This document shows positions 10,333-19,608 of a DNA stretch of 26,108 bases, one piece after another. Numbering within the stretch: the stretch's first letter is position 1; every line of letters begins with the position of its first letter. A program made the translations under genes and the position numbers. Below the pieces are notes generated by a model. That model saw only the letters and a list, made by a program, of their open reading frames with translations. It was not told the DNA's origin and did no database searches. This stretch comes from Gryganskiella cystojenkinii (taxonomy: Eukaryota > Mortierellomycota > Mortierellomycetes > Mortierellales > Mortierellaceae), in the NCBI GenBank assembly GCA_015852425.1, contig JAAAIG010000552.1:404-26511 (forward strand), in the 5' to 3' direction.

Positions 10333-10779
10333 CTAAAGAGTTACCAACAATGCGACCATCGCGACTAAGCTAGAATAGACTATCAGAGACCTTGAGGACA
10401 CTGCCGCAGCTGTGTTCTGACTAGTGACCGGTCCACCGTTCGCCATGGCTGTTCCATTGCAGTACATGGCATAAATAGAGGTGAAGTACTCAACGGCTGG
10501 GGAAAGGTCATTTCCAGGGCATTGTCCCTGACACTTGTTAATGATGGTCGCATTCAGACCAACATTGCAAAAGCACTGTTGGTAGTTTTGAGGATAATCT
10601 TTAAAACTTGGCTCTTTCTTGGTATTGTCCACTCCGGCACAGCCTGGAACGGCGTGGACCAGGTCGTCGAGGCATCCTTGGCATTGGGCTGCCACTGTCG
10701 AGGCCTGGAGGACGAGAGTGCATATCAAAAAGAGGGAGACCATCCAGGTCGTCGTTGAGGATGTGCATATGGAACGCAT
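10333..10779 (-). CDS. Small secreted eight-cysteine GPI-type protein
   Basis: A single exon of 148 residues. A signal peptide of about 31 residues (hydrophobic core VSLFLICTLVLQ) ends at VAAQ. The mature part has eight cysteines (33, 36, 47, 69, 71, 83, 87, 107), including CQGC, CFC and CQGQC, enough for four disulphides. N-glycosylation sites are NAT (76-78) and NGT (108-110). The end is a Ser/Ala region and the hydrophobic tail LIVYSSLVAMVALLVTL, the pattern of a GPI anchor. The layout recalls fungal cysteine-rich surface proteins such as CFEM proteins, but I cannot confirm the CFEM spacing, so no function is assigned. The start ATG directly precedes the signal peptide. Confidence 0.75.
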   Translation of the reverse strand: MRSICTSSTTTWMVSLFLICTLVLQASTVAAQCQGCLDDLVHAVPGCAGVDNTKKEPSFKDYPQNYQQCFCNVGLNATIINKCQGQCPGNDLSPAVEYFTSIYAMYCNGTAMANGGPVTSQNTAAAVSSRSLIVYSSLVAMVALLVTL

Positions 10780-11119
10780 CTTTGTTTGTTTTTCTCGAAT
10801 TTGGGGAAGGGTAGGAGGGAAAGAGAGGAGTCGGAGGGGATGACTTGAAGTTGGAGGTTTTTAAATGTGTCCGGAAGAAAGAATGACAGCCCAGCTGGAG
10901 GCGGAGTTTTTAGGGGCTACATAGGTTTATACCTTTTCTTTTCAGCTTCGAGCTCACAACGCTCTCTACGACAAGAGCCTCCCGGCACCAAGTTTTCGAA
11001 CATTCACGTCTTGCATCCCGCCATTTCTCTTTTATTTTCGTTGAAGAATGCCAAGGAATTTACTGTGGTGTTTGCCTTCACCCTCCCCACACTTTTTGAA
11101 GGCGCACTTTTAGCCAGCG
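10780..11119. other. Upstream region of small surface protein gene
   Basis: Holds the promoter of the minus-strand eight-cysteine gene and the outer flank of the inverted repeat that begins near 11120. A plus-strand frame (10867-11355) runs through both, but it is not the frame conserved between the repeat arms, so I do not call it. Confidence 0.4.
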
Positions 11120-12040
11120 GGGCTGCATTCACTTGTAAACTTGGCCTTTGGGATGAGAGGGAACCATTGTTCTTGTGGAGGAAATCTACTATAGCAAGAC
11201 GAGAGTGGATAAACTCAGTAGAATGTCATATTATACATAAGAGTGCGAAAGAATTTTTAAGCTCAATTTTTGAGTTCACCGTGAAAAATGTTGGTACTGT
11301 ACTAGTGAATGGAACCGGTCAAAATTTTTGTGGTTGGTCAAAGTCGAAGAAATGAAATCGTGGTCAGTCAAACCAAAGAAACCAATTGACCAGTCAAGGA
11401 TATGTACAAGATACGACTAACTTGACCAAAAAAATAGTCAGTTACAAGTGATTCTAAGATTTTTTGGTTGCATCAAACATGACTTTGCAGATTAATTACT
11501 GTCGAAAAGCCATTCATTGTCACTCTGTAGCATTTCTCATGGTACATTCACCTCTAATGTTTGATGTTCTTCCTTAAAAACGTGGCTGTGGTGAAATGCA
11601 AGGCATCACTCCTTAAGAAACGGAAATCTCGCCTCCTTCATATCTGTCGACCATACAGCATCATCATAGTCCATAGTTAACCACAGCTTTCGCCAACTAA
11701 ACCCGCAGTCAAAATTTGGCGAAAACTAAAGAACATTTAGTTGGTCAATTGGCGAGGGTCAATTTAAAAATGCTGGTTAGACTAAAGGGTCAAATTTATT
11801 TTTCTTAGTCAGTCAAGAAATTGACCAGTTCCATTCACTATACTGTACACACATGCTCACTGCAACCCGTGAACTGCTCAACAGGTTTGTATCCCTTGTC
11901 GAAATTTCATTCGCGCTCTCATGAATGATTCTCTTATTCTTCTGAGTTTATCCGTCTTCTTATAGTAATATTCGTTCACAAGTACAATAGCTCCTCTCAT
12001 CCCAAGGGCGAAGTGACAATTTTTTCAGTCACTGCAGCCG
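11120..12040. repeat. Long imperfect inverted repeat with coding-like arms
   Basis: The left arm (about 11120-11325) matches the reverse complement of the right arm (about 11820-12040) through GGCTGCA, TTGGGATGAGAGG, TACTATA, GGATAAACTCAG, AGAGTGCGAA/AGAGCGCGAA, GTTCAC and AGTGAATGGAAC. The identity is roughly three quarters by eye, with indels. Between the arms are about 490 bases with repeated GGTCAA/TTGACC motifs and a broken minus-strand frame (about 11505-11690) containing WLTMDYDDAVWSTDMKEARF. Translating the arms in the matching frame gives MRG, IVLV, YY, KT and DKL blocks in both, so the copies seem to descend from coding DNA. It may be a dead DNA transposon with long terminal inverted repeats or an inverted gene duplication; I cannot decide. 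Confidence 0.65.
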
Positions 12041-12442
12041 TGCATGAGAACTCAACTGGACTCCTATTGGTTAAGCCCTGCAGTTACGACATACCCCTAG
12101 AAATAGGAGCTACAGTAGTCGGGGATAGGCTGCAATGTCGTTTCATTCCGTCTTCATTGGCTTTACGACTGGTGCTCGGACCCACTCGTTCGCCCTGTTG
12201 AATGATAACATCCACATGGTTCGCTGAGCGGTTCGTGTATTCTGGCAGCGCCAGGAATGATGATTGTATTTGAGCTTGAGACCACACGTGCGGCGAATAC
12301 TGTCAATGTAGAGTTGCAGGTGTCGAGCCGCGATGACCGCGAGAGTTGGCGGCATAATACATTACAAATTTTCGATATGTCCAGAAATCTCTTTCGAGTT
12401 ACGATACACGATACACGATACATGTCCTATGGGGGGGGGGGG
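12041..12442. other. Unassigned region before the gap
   Basis: No supportable gene. Open frames on both strands (for example 12163-12423 minus) lack recognisable features. The sequence ends in a tandem ACGATAC repeat (about 12400-12421) and twelve G. Confidence 0.4.
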
Positions 12443-12554
12443 NNNNNNNNNNNNNNNNNNNNNNNNNNNNNNNNNNNNNNNNNNNNNNNNNNNNNNNNNN
12501 NNNNNNNNNNNNNNNNNNNNNNNNNNNNNNNNNNNNNNNNNNNNNNNNNNNNNN
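12443..12554. other. Assembly gap bounded by poly-G and poly-C
   Basis: 112 N, preceded by twelve G (12431-12442) and followed by eight C (12555-12562). Frames that run across it are artefacts. The true length and content are unknown. Confidence 0.98.
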
Positions 12555-12722
12555 CCCCCCCCTGCCTTTTCGTTCTTTCCTACCCTCCGCCACAGGCTCC
12601 CAACTTGACCAATGTCGAAAGCCCACGAATGTCTCTGATTTACAGAGTCATGTCGGTTGATGAAGAAGACGTCTTCGACTTAACCATTGCCCCTCTATTC
12701 GGCGGTTACGACAGATATTGAT
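12555..12722. other. Unassigned region after the gap
   Basis: One plus-strand frame continues from the gap to a TGA at 12721 and reads coherently in part (VMSVDEEDVFDLTIAPLFGG). With no start visible and the gap upstream, I cannot say whether it is coding. Confidence 0.3.
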
Positions 12723-12806
12723 AACGCAAGGTTGGATACAAAAAATGTTATTCCGTGGGTCGGATAAAGCCGAATAGAGGATCATGATGGAGAGCGTGCA
12801 CTTACA
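12723..12806. repeat. Dispersed repeat, copy B
   Basis: Second copy of the sequence described at 9960-10062, in the same orientation. Shared blocks are GGATAC-AAAAAAT, ATTCCG, GGTCGGATAAAG, GGATC and GGAGAGCGTGC in the same order. Confidence 0.55.
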
Positions 12807-12974
12807 GTCAACACCAAGTTAATGGCACACTTCGAAATTTGAATTGGCTTGTCGACTTCGTACGATCGCGTGTAACTTCCATGCCTCACAATTTTTTGAG
12901 ATTTTTTTTTTTTTTTTTTCGCAAGTGAACACAGGCCTGTTGGCTGAAAGTACACCAAAGCCAAACAAGGTTCG

Positions 12975-13099
12975 ATGCAAAGAAGAGCGGACGACGCTGT
13001 GCTCAGCATGGTGTGCCTGTCGCCGACCCTTACAGCTGGCTCGAAGATCCTCACTCTGAAGAAACCGAGGCTTTTATCGAGGCTCAGCAACAACTGTGC
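12975..13099 (+). pseudogene. Prolyl oligopeptidase N-terminal fragment
   Basis: The frame beginning at 13007 reads [20 protein letters not shown] and continues [11 protein letters not shown]. This is the hallmark N-terminal signature of S9A prolyl oligopeptidases (HG-x-x-VADPY-x-WLED). Just upstream, another frame gives RRADDAVLS, which fits the residues expected before the signature, so one frameshift lies near 13000. No beta-propeller or catalytic alpha/beta-hydrolase region follows in any frame, so only about 40 codons of a protein of about 700 survive. A T19 run precedes it near 12900. A short exon with the rest elsewhere is possible, but no donor site follows. Confidence 0.75.
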
Positions 13100-14231
13100 T
13101 CTACGAGATGGCGATGTCGAAGACCATTACCAAAGAGATAACAATGGAGCAGATAGAAACGAATGGAAAGGGGTAGAAAAACTACTGTGAATAGACAACG
13201 ATGAAAGGGATCAAGAATAGCAAGGATTGGCGTGGAGGATGGGCGGAGATGACGATCCAATAATTTCCATGGTGGACTCGGAATCCAAAAAGTAAACCTA
13301 GGCTTGGACTCGATTCTGAGAGATGGTGATTTCTTACAGCAACACAGAATAGAAGTGTAACAGGACTCGCGCTATTGCTGCGGCTGTATACGGCAGCTGT
13401 CACGAATAGTCATAAGTCGCCCTGGTTTGATCACGTCCTTGCCTACGAAATCATATTATGACCCAAACCAGTTTCATAGATAACATTGATTAAGCTCGTC
13501 CTCGTGAATGCGACAAAGTTCTAACGCCATTCTCTAGCGAACTTGTTCCCTGCCATCTTTGGATATTCAATGGTGTCCTCATGTTCCCTCTCAGATCCGT
13601 TATCATATTTGTCCCTGTTGATGACCAACCACCTAGACCAACTTGCCAAGATTGGCAATGCTTCCGTTAACACTCATCCCTTTCGGGCAACGTTCCTCTT
13701 CGTTGTGACACCATTCCGGTTCTTTACATGGAGTAGTGCGGACCCTTGTTATCGACATGGTTGACCATGTTTCTTACCCCTTTTGGCCTCCTCCAGATCC
13801 ACCCTCGGTCCCACTTTTGAACAATGCCAGATAGCTTCCACCTTCACTTTCCTCTCAGTATACAATGCCTTACTCACCTAGCCTAGCCCCTTTTCCCACT
13901 CACTCTTCCCCTTTGATATCTAATACAGCTTTACTTTCACACATCATACTTAAAATCTGCCTATTGGTCCTTGACAGCAGCAGACAGAGATGTTTGCTGT
14001 CACTCACAGATTTTACAAAGCACTATTTTTTTTTGGTAGTTGTAAAATTAGATAATAGATACTGTATATAGTAGACCATAGATGTGCCTGTAACGGACAA
14101 GGTTGACAAAACGATAACACCTCGGTTACCTAATGACTCTATAACATGCACACTTTCCTCTTCTACCAGTGCTTGGGCAAGTTTATTATGAGGATTTTTC
14201 CCTATTTGAATTTTAAAACTTGTAAAGCTAG
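13100..14231. other. Intergenic, no supportable gene
   Basis: The first 80 bases may be further decayed prolyl-oligopeptidase sequence (frames with EDHYQRD- and KEITME-like text), but I could not confirm it. The rest shows no coding logic on either strand. The last 200 bases are the 3' flank of the GH92 gene. Confidence 0.45.
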
Positions 14232-16820
14232 TCAATGAAAATCGCCGCTGGCACCTGACGGAGGTGGAACTGCCACGCCCCACAAGGTCGGCATATCGGA
14301 GACACTAAAGTCTAGTATTCCACCTGAATATATTTTGTTCAGTGGCAGCCAAGTACTATCCCAATTTTGGCCATTGACTTTAACAGCTTTGACATAGGCG
14401 GCGCTCTTGTCTCGATTGATGCGCAAGATCTTTCCATCACCCAACTGGATGGTGATATTGGAAAACCGCGGCGTGGCTATCGTCAGTCCCGATACTCCAG
14501 GAATCATCGGATACAGCCCAAGATTGGCCCACACTAACCATCCTGAAGTAGCTCCAACATCGTCATTACCCGGTAGGCCCTCGGGTTTGCTCGAGAATGT
14601 GTTGAGCAAGAGCTGCTGCACTATGAACTGCGTACGAGAAGGGTAGCCGATCCAGTTATATGACCATGGCGAAGCAAAGCCTGGTTCATTGCCCATGTAA
14701 AATGTGTTTGAATCTTCACCGCTATTTAGCGCAGTGGGATTCAGCTCCAGCCCTGCTATCGGATTTTTCTTTGGAGTTGATGTATCCCTGATAGAAAACA
14801 ATGCGTCGAGTCGCTTCAAGGCAGAAGTTTTGCCACCTAGAGTAGTGACTATGTTGTTCAAGTCGTGCGGAATCGCCCAAAGGTACTGGGAAGCTGTTCC
14901 CTCATGGTAGCCGTCGTCTAGCGATGCCTTGGTCCACTTGCCATAGATATCTTTGACCTGTAGGACCTTCTTATCTTCATTAAAGATATGTTTCCAATTC
15001 TCGCCACGCAACAGCAAAGTAGATGCATCTTTTTTGAGAGCATCAGTGGTATCGACAGGCTTCAAATTGTTGAAGAAAGAGCCAATAGCAAAATCTCTCG
15101 CAGTGCCTTCCAGAGTCAGTGAGCCAGTGTGGACGTAGCCGCCGGCATCGCCACCTTCAGCGACATAGCCCAACTTGAGATAATCTGGCATATTGCCCTC
15201 AGCAGTACCTATGGATTCCCAAATGTCGAATAATTGTGGAATTGAACAGTTTCTTATATATGATTAGCGCGGAGAAAAAAGTCGAATCGAAGAAAAGTCG
15301 AACACGTGAGAAACCCTGGCAATACCTGCTATATTTCTTCCGAAAGCTGGATTTCCATTACACGAGGGCCATTGTGGCCAATCTGAGCTTGGGCCAAATG
15401 CAGCGCGTTTCATATACTTGATCGCAGTGGTAGTATCGAAATCGGTCGCGCCAAATGCGTGAAGGCTGGCTAGCAACATAGGGGCATGATCACCTTCCAT
15501 TGGCAAATCGTCGACATTTGCATCGGCCCAGTGAGGAAATGCGCCACATTGGACAGCATCGTTGATCAGCGATTGTGCCATATCGGAAGCCTCATCACGG
15601 AAGAGCCATGCGTGCATGGCGCCGAGTGAACGGTAGGTATCCCATATGGAAAATGTGGAATAGAAATTTCTGTGGACCACATTTCCATTGCTGTCCGTAT
15701 AGGTATCCGTCTGATGGTGTTGTTGATCCAAGCCAATGTAGGAACCGTCAACATCGCTGAACAAAGTAGGGCCGGCCATCGTGTGATAAAATGCTGTATA
15801 AAACTGTGTGAGAGACTCGACGCTGGTGTCTCCTAAATCGACTTGGATAGTATTGAGCCGAGTGTTCCATACCGAGTCTGCCTTGTTCTTCACGCTATTG
15901 AAATCAAAGCTGGGATTTTCCATCTCCATGTTGAGCAAGGCGTTGGCTGCACTGACGTATGACAGTCCAATCTTAACCATTGCACTGCTGTCTCTTGATC
16001 CAGAAAGATCAAATTTGAGAATCAGGGTGCCATTGGTGTTGATGAGTCGATGTCCGGAATATACAGTGCCAGTTTGGATATAAAAATAGACATCATACGA
16101 TCCACCGCAGTTGAACTTGTTCCTTGTTTTTCCATAAAAGCCATTGGTATTCTCCGGGTCTTGCCAGATTTGCGCATTGGTGTGACTCAAAGAGTTGGTC
16201 TGAGTGGCATCAATTACAAGAATCGCCCTGGCCTTGTCAGGGTATGTAAATCGGGCGAAACCGCTGCGAGCAGTTGCCGTCAGTTCCGTGATGATGCCAT
16301 CGTTGGTCTTGACCTTGTAGTAGCCTGGAGCGGCGACCTCATTCTCATGGTTGAAGGTGTTGTTGGCATTGCGCATGGCCAGATTACTATTGCTGGTGAG
16401 TTGCTCCGTCAGTATTGTAGGTATGATTGGCAAGGTACCTCCACTGCGACAGCCTGGCCCGCTGATTCGAGTCAAGCTGAAATAGTTGATCGTCCTGCTA
16501 TCATAATTATAGCCAGAGCCGCTGGAGTAATATTCAGTGTTGATATCGGTATCGGGTCCAAACGAGACCATTCCAAATGGCAGTGTTGCAGCTGGGCTGG
16601 TGTTGCCGGGATGTGTTCCTCCAGGTTGTAGTTTGGTACCGATAAGTGTATTAACATATTTAGTCAACAGTAATTCTGGGAGAGGTTTGTTTTTAGACAG
16701 TCGGTTTGTCTGCGGCTCTAAGGTGCTTGAATCCAGCGGGATTACAGCAGCTTGTAGAATTTGATTCAGCACGACCAAGACAATCAAAATTGCGGGTATA
16801 ATTTTTGCTACGAAACTCAT
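14232..16820 (-). CDS. GH92 alpha-mannosidase, secreted
   Basis: Two exons, 15326-16820 and 14232-15208, separated by a 117-base intron (GTATTG to ATAG) that joins G with GT in phase. The product is about 823 residues. A hydrophobic leader (6-24, IIPAILIVLVVLNQILQAA) marks a signal peptide or anchor. GH92 motifs in order: YVNTLIGT and GGTHPGNTSPAATLPFGMV (55-85), SGPGCRSGG, FNHENEVAAPGYYKV, FYTAFYHTMAGPTLFSDVDG, FSIWDTYRS, MEGDHAPMLLASLHAFGATD, and the C-terminal GNDDVGATSGWLVWANLGLY (about 710-730). The family comprises calcium-dependent exo-mannosidases that remove alpha-linked mannose from N-glycans or fungal mannans; the exact linkage cannot be read here. An ATG at 16880 would add 20 residues before the leader. 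The CDS looks intact. Confidence 0.93.
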
Positions 16821-17670
16821 CCTTGTTGAATCATAGCGGATGTTGACATTAGTGAATGAACCTGAAAGTCCTTGCAACAAAGGCGATTGGGAAGAAAAGT
16901 CACACTTTGCCTTACTCTTGCAGAGGCGCGTCTCAGACCTTCCGTATGTGTATGGGTTTCTGCAGTTGCTCTTTAGAATGGATTTCGCGACCCCCTCCTG
17001 TGAAAGTTCATGTATATGAAGGTTCTCGTTAAGATTTTTGCGAAGGTACTGGTAATGATGTCCTGAAGGAAGGCGGTTGACTTTTAATGGGGTGGCCTGA
17101 AGATGCGACCGTTATAAATACTTTATCCAAATACCTTTCTGTCCTGCTACAGAGTGCTAAGAAAAACCAGATTAACGGGGTGAAACGGAAGGGACCACGA
17201 TTTATAGAGGAGCAACAGAAAAAGATCGAAAGGGAGAGACAGGAAAAGACATGGTAGAGGAGGGGAAGTTGAAGGCAAAGGGGAAGGACAAAAAATGATG
17301 GAGGGAACAGTGAGTGCATGGAAAAGAAGGGCAAGTATAGTACAAGGACGAGCAAGTGCAAGAAAAAGCCTGTCCAAGTGCACGGAAAAGAAAGGGCGGC
17401 CAAAAGCAAGGGCAACGACAACACCAAGATGAGCGGGGGCAGGGAGAAATGCGTGTGATGAACTCGAAAGGGGGGGTGCAAGAAGGAAATAAATAGGACT
17501 GTGTTCCTGCACCTGCATGCATGCACTGGCCTTTGCCATCATTTTGCCTCTTTTTGAGTTTCCCATTCCCTCCTTTCTTCCATCTTTTTCATTCCTCGCC
17601 TCCCACTCACCCACTTATTCTTTTCACTTCATCCTTCGCCTCTCCATCCTCAATACAATTTCATCTTCTA
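16821..17670. promoter_or_regulatory. Promoter region between GH92 gene and CRN relic
   Basis: It holds the upstream region of the minus-strand GH92 gene and, at its far end, a CT-rich leader (17540-17670) for the plus-strand CRN relic. The plus strand is strongly purine-rich from about 17185 to 17480 and then strongly pyrimidine-rich. Minus-strand frames of 106-165 codons here are low-complexity products of this skew and are not called. Confidence 0.5.
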
Positions 17671-18367
17671 ATGATGCCTTGCAACACCGTGACCAACAAT
17701 CAATTAACCTTGTTCTGTCTTGTTGATGGGGAGGCTTCACCGTTCTCTATCGACATTGACGCCTCAAAGACAGCCGATCACCTGAAAGAAGCAATCAACC
17801 ACCGGAAGGCTCTCCGCCTAGCCGCGATGAGCGCACCCTCTGGAAGGTCTCTATTCTTGTTGCAGACAGGAACGACGAACACGACGACGACGACGACTTT
17901 CCTATTCTTTTGACAGCATACGCAAGAATGACAAATCAAAACAGAAACCAGCACATGACCTCTCTGATGCCTTTAAAGAGACACCATCCAAGAAAACAAT
18001 CCACATTCTCGTCCAACAACCTCCTCGAAGTAATGCAGACACTCTCACTCTCCATTACGCGTTTCACATGGCCCTCCCACATAATCCACTCGCCCCTCTC
18101 CCCGGCCTTCTCTCGGACAGCTCTCGGCCTGGCACGCCACTGTCTGGTAAGTTGGGTAGACACCTACATTTTTTTCAAATTAATGCTCCTCTTCTTTCTT
18201 TTTAGTAATTGGCACCCTAATTGGTGTCGGCAGACATCAAAACGATCGCTGACCGTTTTTTCACGAATGGATCTCCGGCTTCTGATATTCTGAACGCGCT
18301 ATTATTATACATCGGGATATTACTTTATAAGCAAGGGCAGAGGCCAGCCTTGATGCGTACCCGGTAA
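17671..18367 (+). pseudogene. Crinkler (CRN) effector-type gene, frameshifted
   Basis: The start reads QLTLFCLVDGEASPFSIDID with SKTADHLKEAI, the ubiquitin-like N-terminal domain of Crinkler proteins (usual form: LxCLVDGE, then V-x-DLKxxI). A second frame continues with ERTLWKVSI and an Asp run, a third with KKTIHILVQQPP, the end of the CRN header. A GTAAGT...TTTTAG intron (18147-18205) still joins in phase, and a further frame gives DIKTIADRFFTNGSP. At least three frame changes (about 17795, 17908 and 18228) break the gene, so no full-length product is possible as sequenced. CRN proteins are host-directed or inter-organism effectors in oomycetes and some fungi; the role here is unknown. No C-terminal effector domain is recognisable. 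Confidence 0.78.
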
Positions 18368-19017
18368 ACAATAACAATTAGAAAGAACAGAACTTAAACC
18401 CAAGCCAGGCCAATTGACTTCTGCCTCAGCAACAACCAAATCCACAGCTGCTGCTGCGATAGGTATTGTTATGGTCATGCTTAGTCTGCCTGGTCCTTCT
18501 CAACGCCTTCTCGAAATTGGTGTTTCTCCTGGACTTGCCGTATGCTCTTCGTCATTACTGGGATCATGGTCAGGATCGGGACTGGGCTTGGGATAATGTC
18601 AGTGTTAGTTTCACTGGCAGGACTTCCTGCAGATCAGCGTCCTGCTTCAGGAAACAAACTCCTTGGTTCAACTTCCACCGGATTGAGTCGACAAGGAAAG
18701 AACCGAAGACAAAAAAAAGAAGGGTTTTGAAGAATAGAGCCCAAAGAAATGAATGAACAATAAACGACCACCGATTAACTACGAATTTTTTGGAAATTTG
18801 CGAGGGATTACAAAAATAAGCAAAAGGAAAGTATATAGGGGGGAGGCAAGAGGAGTAGATTAAGAGAATGAGAGCACAACCGACAGCACGAGAATTAGAA
18901 AGCAAGAGTGATGAATGAATGGCTGAATGGCCTTCAAATGCACACGGCACAGATAGTCCATATCGAACGCCTAGGGAGGAGACCACGCCGTTGTCTTTCG
19001 CGCTACTCCTGAGCTCT
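18368..19017. other. Intergenic, possibly further CRN relic
   Basis: Follows the CRN relic. A plus-strand frame (18466-18756) has scattered protein-like text (LDLPYALRHYWDHGQDRDW), but no motif or splice logic ties it to the relic. The rest is purine-rich non-coding sequence. Confidence 0.35.
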
Positions 19018-19345
19018 TGAGGGCCAATAGGAAGAAGGGTGATCGCCTTTTGGTTCCTGGAGGTACGCACCGAGAATATTCGACGAGAAACATCATTTTA
19101 CAAAGAGCTTGGGGATAAAGCGCCCGGTATATCAACGTCAAATCAATTCTCGCGAGATCAATAGAGAAGAATGTGTTCCTGGAGGCCATGCGGTATGTTG
19201 CCGATCGCAACTCTTTCGAGAGGCAGGTACCGATAGGACCACTCGTTCAAGAAGTCGTTGAGGTTACTACCAGGGATACCTCGGTTGTGTGGAGCTTTTT
19301 ATCTCTTGGCAACGAATGCTCCATTTTCACCTATGTGGAAGGGGG
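19018..19345 (+). pseudogene. Decayed partial copy of NUFIP1-like 3' exons
   Basis: A diverged duplicate of about 5373-5760. The copy of the exon-4 stretch (LLEAMRYIVDSNFFERQ in the parent) reads FLEAMRYVADRNSFERQ here, followed by PLVQEV and DTSVV. Intron-3 sequence is also present (CAAAGA-CTTGGGG and TCAACGTCAAAT blocks near 19100-19145), and similarity extends past the parental stop, which reads TGG here. So this is a DNA-level segmental copy, not a retrocopy. Part of exon 3 is shortened and most of the intron's 3' end, with its acceptor tract, is missing. No start or upstream exons exist, so it cannot make a NUFIP1 product. It ends about 265 bases before the EH-domain gene. Confidence 0.88.
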
Positions 19346-19608
19346 TATGTTCAGAGAACTTGGATTATTGGGCAAAAAAAAACTGGTCGACTCTAGGTCC
19401 AGAAGGCACAGAAACGCCAAAAAAAAAAAAAAAATGCCGGATGCCCGACCACGTTTCTTCGTGGAGAAAAGAGACTCTTCCTTCTTTCCCAGTCTCACAT
19501 TTCCCGCCCATCCCATTACTCTTCCATTCTTTCTCTTTCCCCCATTCAGGACGACTTCAACTCCATTCCCTTTGTCTCCCGATTGTCGAAAAAGGCGGCC
19601 AGCAGAGA
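19346..19608 (+). promoter_or_regulatory. Promoter region of EH-domain gene
   Basis: The stretch between the NUFIP1 relic and the EH gene start. It has a run of 15 A near 19420-19434, then a CT-rich block (19470-19580) like those ahead of other genes in the window, then the ATG at 19609. Confidence 0.5.

Noticed and set aside
10867..11355. 162-codon plus-strand frame entering the inverted repeat
   Set aside because: The frame conserved between the two repeat arms is a different one, so this frame is incidental.
11297..11845. A 549-base TA-flanked element with TIR AGTGAATGGAAC-x-GGTC
   Set aside because: The inverted similarity continues about 190 bases beyond both supposed ends, so the TA borders are not the real ends; described as the larger inverted repeat instead.
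12257..12721. Frame crossing the N gap
   Set aside because: It includes unknown residues across an assembly gap and is not evidence of a gene.
16050..16631. 193-codon plus-strand frame
   Set aside because: Antisense to the GH92 exon, which has clear family motifs.
17029..17614. Three overlapping minus-strand frames of 106-165 codons
   Set aside because: Low-complexity Ser/Leu/Phe/Pro text created by a purine-rich plus strand; no domain, and frames overlap each other.
19018..19345. NUFIP1 copy as a retrotransposed cDNA
   Set aside because: Intron-3 sequence and post-stop flank are present; the nearby A-run at about 19420 is outside the homology.
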